Virus record (IMG/VR): IMGVR_UViG_3300032093_000278
Coordinates: 1-42,229 of that record
DNA: 42,229 nt
Strand: one strand, 5' to 3'
From: a virus
The position numbers and the translations under genes are program-made. The stretch's first letter is position 1; each line of letters opens with the position of its first letter. Under the pieces are notes generated by a model. It ran no database searches, was not told the DNA's origin, and saw only the letters and a list, made by a program, of their open reading frames with translations. This document shows positions 36,632 to 42,229 of this stretch, piece after piece.

Positions 36632-37951
36632 TCACGCCGCGAAGCGCAGGAACTTGACCGCTTCGAAGTTCATCGCGCCGCCGCCCGTGCGCTTGGTCGT
36701 GTAGAACACGACATAGGGCTTGGCGGTGAACGGATCGCGCAGGGTGCGCACGCCGATGCGGTCGACGATGGTGTAGGCCTGGCGGAAGTCGCCGAAGGCG
36801 AGCGACAGCGAGTTGGTGGCCAGCGCCGGCATGTACTGATCGGTGCGCACCGGGTAGCCTTGGAGCCGCTCGGGAGCGCCCACCTGCATGCCCGGCTCCC
36901 AGAGGTACCGGTTGGTCGTGGATTCCTTGAGCTTGCGCGCCGCGGTGCGAACCTCACGGCGCATCAGCCACTGCGCGTTCGGCAGGAAGTGATCCTTCAT
37001 GGCGCCCTGCAGATCCTGCAGCGGGTCGAACTGGGTGGTGTGGAACGCACCGTTGGCGCCGGTGTTGATGTGCTCGAAGGTGCCCCAGGCGCGGCTGCCG
37101 TCGGCCGTAGCCGCCGTGGGGTAGGCCGTCAGGCCGCGCGGCTGGCCGACGCCGGTGCCCGTCCAGAAGGCGGCACCCTCGACGCGCGCGAACTTGTCGG
37201 CCACCTTGCCCGCCAGCCAGGCTTCGACGTCCACCACGGCGTCGTCGATGAGCTTCTGCGTGACCTTCGGCATGGCGTACATCTCGTGGGCCGCGATCTC
37301 CCACTTGCGGACGTTCGGCGTGGCGCTGTCGTTGCGTGAGCCCATCTCGGAGACCCAGCCGGCGTCAGCGTCGCCGTCGTCGACGACGCCCTCGACCTTT
37401 TCGGTGCTGATGGTCTGCACGTCCGCGAGCTGGCGCATCACGGACTGCTCGAACAGCCGGGTGACCATGCGGCCGGCGGTCGAATTCGGCAGCAGGTACC
37501 CGCCATCCGGGTCGCTGCCGGCGCTCAGCGCCTTGCGCTCGTCCGCACTCAGCGAATCCATCGTGACGCCGACGGCCAGCTTGAAGAAGCCGCTCTTGTA
37601 GTGGTCATACGCGTCCTGCTGCATCTCGCCCGGGAAGGCCTTGCCTTTGGCCTGGTACTCGGCACGCAGCGTGGCGTTGAAGCCCTTGAGCTCTGCGGCC
37701 TTCGCCTCGGCGCCCTTGACGTCGCTACCCAGGCCGCCAGGACGGGCCGCCTTCAGCAGGATGTCGTCGATGGCCTTCTTCTGGTCGGCCAGTTCGTCCA
37801 GGACGGTGTTGATCTTGGTGAGCTTGGCCTCGATGTCGGCCACCGCCTTGCCTTCGGCCTTGGCCTTCAGCAGCTCGTCGTTGGTCTTCTTGAACAGTTC
37901 GAAAGCCTCGCCCTGCTGGTCGATGACCTTTTTGATTTCGATGAGGTCCAT
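36632..37951 (-). CDS. Major capsid protein, HK97 fold
   Basis: The protein has 439 residues from ATG 37951 with GGAAA upstream. The first 110 residues form a coiled-coil delta domain (IEIKKVIDQQGEAFELFKK) that acts as scaffold and is probably removed by the protease gene product upstream. The rest has the HK97 pattern: SDPDGGYLLPNSTAGRM, TGTGVGQPRGLTAYP, WLMRREVRTAARKLKES and a C-terminal FDFRQ-like AFGDFRQAYTIVDR. Length is normal. It forms the icosahedral shell. Confidence 0.95.
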   Translation of the reverse strand: MDLIEIKKVIDQQGEAFELFKKTNDELLKAKAEGKAVADIEAKLTKINTVLDELADQKKAIDDILLKAARPGGLGSDVKGAEAKAAELKGFNATLRAEYQAKGKAFPGEMQQDAYDHYKSGFFKLAVGVTMDSLSADERKALSAGSDPDGGYLLPNSTAGRMVTRLFEQSVMRQLADVQTISTEKVEGVVDDGDADAGWVSEMGSRNDSATPNVRKWEIAAHEMYAMPKVTQKLIDDAVVDVEAWLAGKVADKFARVEGAAFWTGTGVGQPRGLTAYPTAATADGSRAWGTFEHINTGANGAFHTTQFDPLQDLQGAMKDHFLPNAQWLMRREVRTAARKLKESTTNRYLWEPGMQVGAPERLQGYPVRTDQYMPALATNSLSLAFGDFRQAYTIVDRIGVRTLRDPFTAKPYVVFYTTKRTGGGAMNFEAVKFLRFAA

Positions 37952-37982
37952 GGGATTTCCTTTGCGTGGTGTGGGTGTGGGT

Positions 37983-38684
37983 TCAGTGCTGCGACAGCAG
38001 GGCACGGCCCCGCTTGGCCAGCGATTCGCGGAGTTCCTGCTCCAGGTCGGGATCGCCCCGGCCTGATGCCGCCTTCACCCGCGCGATGAAGGTCACCGCC
38101 TGGCTCTTGCTCAGCCCTCCGACCTCACGAAGGAAGGCCTCCGCATCGGCCAGCGATGCAATTTCGTCCAGCGACTTGACCGCGGAGATGCGGGCCTTGC
38201 CGTTGGCCGGAAACGTGACAAGGCTGACCTCCAGAAGGTCGACCTTCTTGAGCGTGCGGCGCGGCTCTTCGGGCTTGCTGCGCTGCTGCCATTCCTTGGC
38301 GATGTAGCCGATCGACAGGCCGCTGATCGCCGGCCGCGGCTCCATCTTCAGTAGCGCGTAGGCCTCGCGGCCGCGCGCGGTGTCGGCCAGCTTGCCGGTC
38401 ACCTTCAGGCCGACTCCGTCCTCGGCCAGGGAGGTCCAGATGCCGATGGGCGTCATGTCTTCGGCACCGAAGCCGTAGCCGCCGTGCTGCAAGAGCATCG
38501 CGGGCCAGACCTGCGACTGCGCGGAGGCGGCAAGAGACTCGGCAAACGCGCCGGGCTGAATCACGTCGCCGTAGCTGTCGACGTTGCCAAAGACGGCGCC
38601 GTATCCCTCGAACGTCATCTCTTTGGACTCGGAGGGGGCGAGCTTGAGCTCGCGCAGGCTGAAACTTGCGCGTTCGATGGCCAT
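37983..38684 (-). CDS. Prohead protease, HK97 family (U35)
   Basis: The protein has 233 residues, start after AAAGG. Motifs: FEGYGAVFGNVDSYGDVIQPGAF, the catalytic His in LLQHGGYG, and Ser in AISGLSIGY, then DLLEVSLVTFPAN. It would trim the capsid delta domain during head maturation. Position between portal and capsid is standard. Confidence 0.92.
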   Translation of the reverse strand: MAIERASFSLRELKLAPSESKEMTFEGYGAVFGNVDSYGDVIQPGAFAESLAASAQSQVWPAMLLQHGGYGFGAEDMTPIGIWTSLAEDGVGLKVTGKLADTARGREAYALLKMEPRPAISGLSIGYIAKEWQQRSKPEEPRRTLKKVDLLEVSLVTFPANGKARISAVKSLDEIASLADAEAFLREVGGLSKSQAVTFIARVKAASGRGDPDLEQELRESLAKRGRALLSQH

Positions 38685-38693
38685 GCTTTCCTT

Positions 38694-39905
38694 TCAGGCC
38701 GGCGGCGCCAAGGCCGGCCGCAGGTTGGTTGCGACGGGCAGCTGCTGTGCAGCACCGCCCATCGGATTCAGTTCTTCCAACGCCCGGACCTCGTCCTGCG
38801 TCATCCAGGCCGGCGCGCCGCCGGACCCCAGCGCCTTTGCAAAGTACTCGGAGCGGTCCTTCATGGAGCCGCGCATCAGGCCGTTGCCCATGAACTTGGC
38901 GTAGATGCCATCGATCTCGTCCTGCTCGCTGAGCAGGTTGCAGTCGATGCTCTGCTCGAGCCGCTCCCACCAGGCCGCCAGCGTGTGCACCACGTGCGCC
39001 TGAAACATCGCCTCCGCACTGGCGTAGGTGGCCGCCTTGTCGCTGCTGAAGACCATGATCGGCATGACGCCCATCGCCCTGCAGACTTCCTCCACCTGGA
39101 AGCGGCGCGTCTCCAGATGCTGGGCGTCGACGCCGGACAGCGCCAGCGGCAGCCACTTGGCGGCTCGGTCGACGATCATCGGCAGGCCATCGTTTTCGCC
39201 CGCGTGGTTGTCTGCCAGGAACTTTCGCAGGTCCTTGTACTGCTGCGGGTTGAGCGAGCCCTCGACCGAGTAGACGCCCGGGACCCGCATGCCGTTCCTG
39301 TGCATGGCGCCCTGGCTGCTCTCCGCAGCAATCGACAGCCCCACGGCCTCGCGCGCCAGTTCCAGCGCATCCAGAGACTCCCAGCCCACCCAGCTCGGGC
39401 CCTTGACATGCCAGATCAGACTGGCGTCGAAGCGCCGCAGCTCACCGTTCCTGCCGGTCACCTCGTAGATGACCGTCATGTCGTCTTCGGCAAGCGTGGT
39501 GCGCACGCGGCCGGGCTCGAACGGGATCAGCTCCCTGATCTTGCCGCCGACGATGACCTTGTAGCAGTAGGCCCGGCCAGCCAGTGTCAGGTGCAAGCCC
39601 AGCGTCTCGCGGAACTCGAACGAGGTCTGCCACGGGTTCGGACGACGATGCAACACCCGGTAAAGAGGATGGGTCCGCGCCGGGGTACGCTGGCCGCCCT
39701 CGGTCTCGGCGAACAACTTCAGCGGCACCTGCGCGACACCGTTCGCGATCACTCGCGCGCAAGCGAACGCGGTGGCGCAGCGAATCGCCTCCTTCAATCC
39801 AACGGTCTGGCCGCTCTTGCTCGTCTTGGAGCCGTAGATCTCGCGGAACAGATCCAGCGTGGTGCTGGACTTGCGACCGAACGGCCAGAGACCTCGCCAG
39901 TTCAA
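38694..39905 (-). CDS. Portal protein
   Basis: The protein has 403 residues. TTG 39905 overlaps the terminase stop (TTGA) and follows GGGAGG at seven bases. Motifs include AIRCATAFACARVIANGVAQVPL, RPNPWQTSFEFRETL and YASAEAMFQAHVVHTL, the HK97 portal family. It forms the ring through which DNA enters and leaves. Frames further upstream are shadows of the terminase. Confidence 0.92.
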   Translation of the reverse strand: MNWRGLWPFGRKSSTTLDLFREIYGSKTSKSGQTVGLKEAIRCATAFACARVIANGVAQVPLKLFAETEGGQRTPARTHPLYRVLHRRPNPWQTSFEFRETLGLHLTLAGRAYCYKVIVGGKIRELIPFEPGRVRTTLAEDDMTVIYEVTGRNGELRRFDASLIWHVKGPSWVGWESLDALELAREAVGLSIAAESSQGAMHRNGMRVPGVYSVEGSLNPQQYKDLRKFLADNHAGENDGLPMIVDRAAKWLPLALSGVDAQHLETRRFQVEEVCRAMGVMPIMVFSSDKAATYASAEAMFQAHVVHTLAAWWERLEQSIDCNLLSEQDEIDGIYAKFMGNGLMRGSMKDRSEYFAKALGSGGAPAWMTQDEVRALEELNPMGGAAQQLPVATNLRPALAPPA

Positions 39906-41617
39906 GCGGCGGCCTCCCAGAACGAGCGCTCTTGCTCGGCTGCGCCGATCATTGCGCGGCTCATCGCCACGATGGCAGCCACGGCAGCGTCGATCTTGCG
40001 CTCCGCAGATGCCTTGCGCGGGAAGATGTTTTCGTTCCGGTCCTCCTGGACCTCGACGTTCGAGAACATCCACAGCGTGGCAGGGTTGCCGTCGTGATGA
40101 AATCGGCCGGCGTCGATCAGCGCGGCGATCAGCTTCATCGGCTCGCTGAGGTGACGCGTCTGCATGGGCACGTCCACCACCGTGAACCCGCCCTCCTGAA
40201 GGTTGGGCTGGATCTCGCGGCTGCCCCAGGCATCCATCGCGATCTCGTCGACGATGTGCAGCTCGGACTCAGCCTCGACGTCCTCCTGGATGCCGCGCAG
40301 GTTGATCATGTTGCCCGGTGTCTGCACCAGGTGGCCGCTGGCGACCCAGGCACGGTAATGCTCGTTCTCCGGGCGCGCGATCGCGGCCTGGGGCAACCAG
40401 TGCCGGGTGAACAGGTAGTAGTGCCAGTCGTTTTCGACCAGCCGACGGAACAGCTTGGCCCGACTGGCGATGTCGGTCTTGCTGGCAAGGTCCAGGCCAA
40501 GCCAGCAGTGCTCGCCGCGGAAGAATTCTGCGCGCAGCGTCGGGTCGCCGGCACGCTGCAGGCTCTCGAGGTTCACCCACGGGCTGGCGGCGTTGACCCA
40601 CAGGTTCAGGTGCTTGGTCTTGAAGACCGCCTGCTTGCGCGGATCGCGGATGGCTTCGGCCTGGTCGCCGACGAGTTTCTCCGGATCGATCGACACGCCC
40701 AGGTTGGGGTTGGCCTTCCACAGAACCGCCGGGTCCGTCCAGTCGTCGTCGGCGTCGACCGTGTAGATGATCCCCCAGCGCCGCTCGTCGCCGATGACCT
40801 TCTCGAGCAGCTTCTGCAGCTCGCCCTGATGCGCAAAGCATGGGCCGCCGACGTTGTCGCCCGCGGTGGTGATCACGACCAGCAGGGGCTGACTGCGGGC
40901 GCCCATGCCTGTCCACATCGTGTCGTAGAGCTCGGCGGTCGCGTGCTCGTGGTACTCGTCCACCAGCGCCAGGCTGGGGCTGGCGCCGTCGCCGGGCTTG
41001 CCGATGACGGGCTCGAACTTGCTGTTGGTGTCCACCACCGCCAGATTGCTGACGTTCGGAATCACGCCGTACTCGCGACGGAAGGCTTCGTTCGCCAGAG
41101 ACATCAGGCGCGCCGGTCGGAAGATCTCATGCGCCTGGTCGCGACTGGTGGCGCCGCTGTAGACCTCGGCGCCGAACTCCCGGTCCAGCGTCAAGCCGTA
41201 CAGCCCGATGACGCTGGCCAGGGTGCTCTTGGCGTTCTTGCGCGGAATGAACAGGTCCGCCTTCCGGAACCGGCGCTTGCCGGTTTCGCGGTGCACCCAG
41301 CCGTAGATGCTGGCCAGGGCAAAGACCTGCCAGCCGGCCAGGCGGATGGTCTCACCGCGCGCAGCCCAGTCGCCCTTGACGTGCGGCATCAGCTCGGCGA
41401 AGCCGCAGACGCGGTTCACAGGCCGGTAGCTGCGGCCGGTGACTGCGTCCAACAGTTCAGGGTTGAACACGAAAGGGAACGTGATGTCAGCGGATGCCGC
41501 GCGGGCCAGGTCGCGCTGGTGGCGCTCGCAGGCCAGCCGCACCCACTTGCACGACGGAATGCGACCGCTGAGCACGTCGTCGACGTACTGCTCAGCGATG
41601 GCGGCGTAGTCCTTCAT
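39902..41617 (-). CDS. terL: Terminase large subunit
   Basis: The protein has 571 residues. The ATPase domain has Walker A-like FIPRKNAKST (about 123-132) and Walker B LALVDEYHEH (acidic pair at 220-221). The nuclease domain follows, with WLGLDLASKTD holding the first metal-binding Asp (about 395) and later acidic residues. It cuts concatemeric DNA and drives packaging. It lies eight bases after the small subunit gene. Confidence 0.95.
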   Translation of the reverse strand: MKDYAAIAEQYVDDVLSGRIPSCKWVRLACERHQRDLARAASADITFPFVFNPELLDAVTGRSYRPVNRVCGFAELMPHVKGDWAARGETIRLAGWQVFALASIYGWVHRETGKRRFRKADLFIPRKNAKSTLASVIGLYGLTLDREFGAEVYSGATSRDQAHEIFRPARLMSLANEAFRREYGVIPNVSNLAVVDTNSKFEPVIGKPGDGASPSLALVDEYHEHATAELYDTMWTGMGARSQPLLVVITTAGDNVGGPCFAHQGELQKLLEKVIGDERRWGIIYTVDADDDWTDPAVLWKANPNLGVSIDPEKLVGDQAEAIRDPRKQAVFKTKHLNLWVNAASPWVNLESLQRAGDPTLRAEFFRGEHCWLGLDLASKTDIASRAKLFRRLVENDWHYYLFTRHWLPQAAIARPENEHYRAWVASGHLVQTPGNMINLRGIQEDVEAESELHIVDEIAMDAWGSREIQPNLQEGGFTVVDVPMQTRHLSEPMKLIAALIDAGRFHHDGNPATLWMFSNVEVQEDRNENIFPRKASAERKIDAAVAAIVAMSRAMIGAAEQERSFWEAAA

Positions 41618-41624
41618 GCTCAGA

Positions 41625-42185
41625 TCACAGTGCCCCGAATCCCCGGGGCGCGTCGTCGTCGCCCATGCCTGGCAGGCTGCGCTGGAGGTGGTTGCTGGTG
41701 TTCACGCGGCTGCGGCTCGCCGGGTCCAGTCCAAAGCTGGCCAAGTACTTGTGAACTTGCTCCATTGCCTTGTTGCTGATGACCCAGTGCGGGCTGTACG
41801 TCATGTGTCCGCCGGGCGTCGGCACTGTGATGCCGTCGCCGCCTTCGTAGACCTGGCCAGCGGCCTCGGCCGCTTCGCGCTTGGCGGCGGCCAACTTGAC
41901 GGCACGGAAGAGCTGCTCCTCGGCCCACACGTGGCGAGCCCAGGCCTGGCAGTACAGCGCCAGCGCAGCACGGTCCAGCTTGCTGATCAAGCCGTAGCGC
42001 TCCAGCTCCGGCGTGATGCGGCGCCACTCCTTGCGCGCCTCGGGCATCAGGTGCGACGGGCAGCCCGGGATCTCGACCTCGGGCTGGAGGGAGTCCATCA
42101 GTTGGGACAGCGGCAGCTTGCTGGGGTTGCCCCGCAGCATATGCACGTTTGCCGGCAGCGGCTTGGGACCACGCGAACCACTCAC
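41625..42185 (-). CDS. terS: Terminase small subunit, P27 family
   Basis: The protein has 186 residues. It begins VSGSRGPKPLPANVHMLRGNPSK, then CPSHLMPEARKEWRRITPELERYGLIS and DRAALALYCQAWARHVWAEEQ, the P27-type signature. GTG 42185 follows a GGAGG tract about 14 bases away. The C-terminal half contains a long helix and a LASFGLDPASRSRV segment that interacts with DNA in this family. It recognises the packaging site next to the HNH gene. Confidence 0.9.
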   Translation of the reverse strand: MSGSRGPKPLPANVHMLRGNPSKLPLSQLMDSLQPEVEIPGCPSHLMPEARKEWRRITPELERYGLISKLDRAALALYCQAWARHVWAEEQLFRAVKLAAAKREAAEAAGQVYEGGDGITVPTPGGHMTYSPHWVISNKAMEQVHKYLASFGLDPASRSRVNTSNHLQRSLPGMGDDDAPRGFGAL

Positions 42186-42229
42186 CGGACTACCCCCCCC
42201 TCCGAAACCCCCGCACGAGAAAATCCGGC
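42186..42229 (-). other. Leader of small terminase gene, joins the left window edge
   Basis: On the minus strand this 44-base piece plus window base 1 encodes 15 codons in frame with both the HNH gene and the terminase start (last codons Gly-Gly-Gly-Ser-Pro, then GTG). It contains a run of eight G and a GGAGG. The packaging (cos) site is likely here or just inside the left edge, because this is where HNH-type phages cut. Confidence 0.5.

Overview
The window looks like the complete genome of a temperate, HK97-type, long-tailed phage (siphovirus), written with both ends inside the packaging region. The left end starts in an HNH endonuclease gene and the right end finishes just upstream of the small terminase gene, both on the minus strand. 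If the two ends are joined, the HNH frame runs on without a stop into the terminase leader. The DNA is very GC-rich. The short overlapping genes, the tail/head protein types and the integron attC style suggest a host among the Burkholderiales or a related proteobacterial group; this is inference.

Layout. Minus strand, 1-4633, read leftwards: a small Cro-like regulator, a zinc-ribbon protein, an Arc-like protein, a replication-module protein, DnaB helicase, two small proteins, a Q-like antiterminator, a terminator and the HNH gene, leading across the join into the late genes. A short Xre-type repressor (4677-5024, plus) and four CCC-N6-GGG palindromes form the switch region. Plus strand, 5173-10106: a tightly overlapped early operon (lipoprotein, small membrane proteins, dNMP kinase, winged-helix proteins, DUF2303, C5 methyltransferase). 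Plus strand, 10124-16217: an integron, described below. 16214-17607: an excisionase-like gene, the phage tyrosine integrase and a probable attP with five GTAGCA(C/G) arm repeats. Minus strand, 42185 down to 17608: the late operon in standard order TerS, TerL, portal, protease, capsid, accessory virion proteins, connectors, tail tube, frameshifted chaperone, tape measure, tail tip, lysis genes, fibre.

The most unusual element is the integron at about 10.1-16.2 kb. It has a full integron integrase (IntI, with the IntI-specific insert and all catalytic residues), an attI-like site just upstream of it, five well-formed attC sites and two weak ones. These delimit seven cassette-like units. In each unit the two boundaries carry matching inverted ends of about 7-12 bp, as expected for excisable cassettes. 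The extra-helical bases and the CGTTRGGC-type R' boxes put the attC polarity on the minus strand, facing away from intI as in a normal integron. Every recognisable cassette gene nevertheless lies on the plus strand, antisense to attC polarity and co-directional with the phage early operon. The cassettes carry a DUF4326 protein, several unknown small proteins and a 2.4 kb two-gene unit (SNF2-type helicase plus DNA methyltransferase) next to attI. Several gene starts and ribosome-binding sites lie inside attC sites.

Reading of the whole: a lambdoid-type lifestyle switch drives a leftward replication/late programme and a rightward accessory operon. An integron has been built into the downstream end of that operon, where phage transcription rather than the usual integron promoter would express the cassettes.
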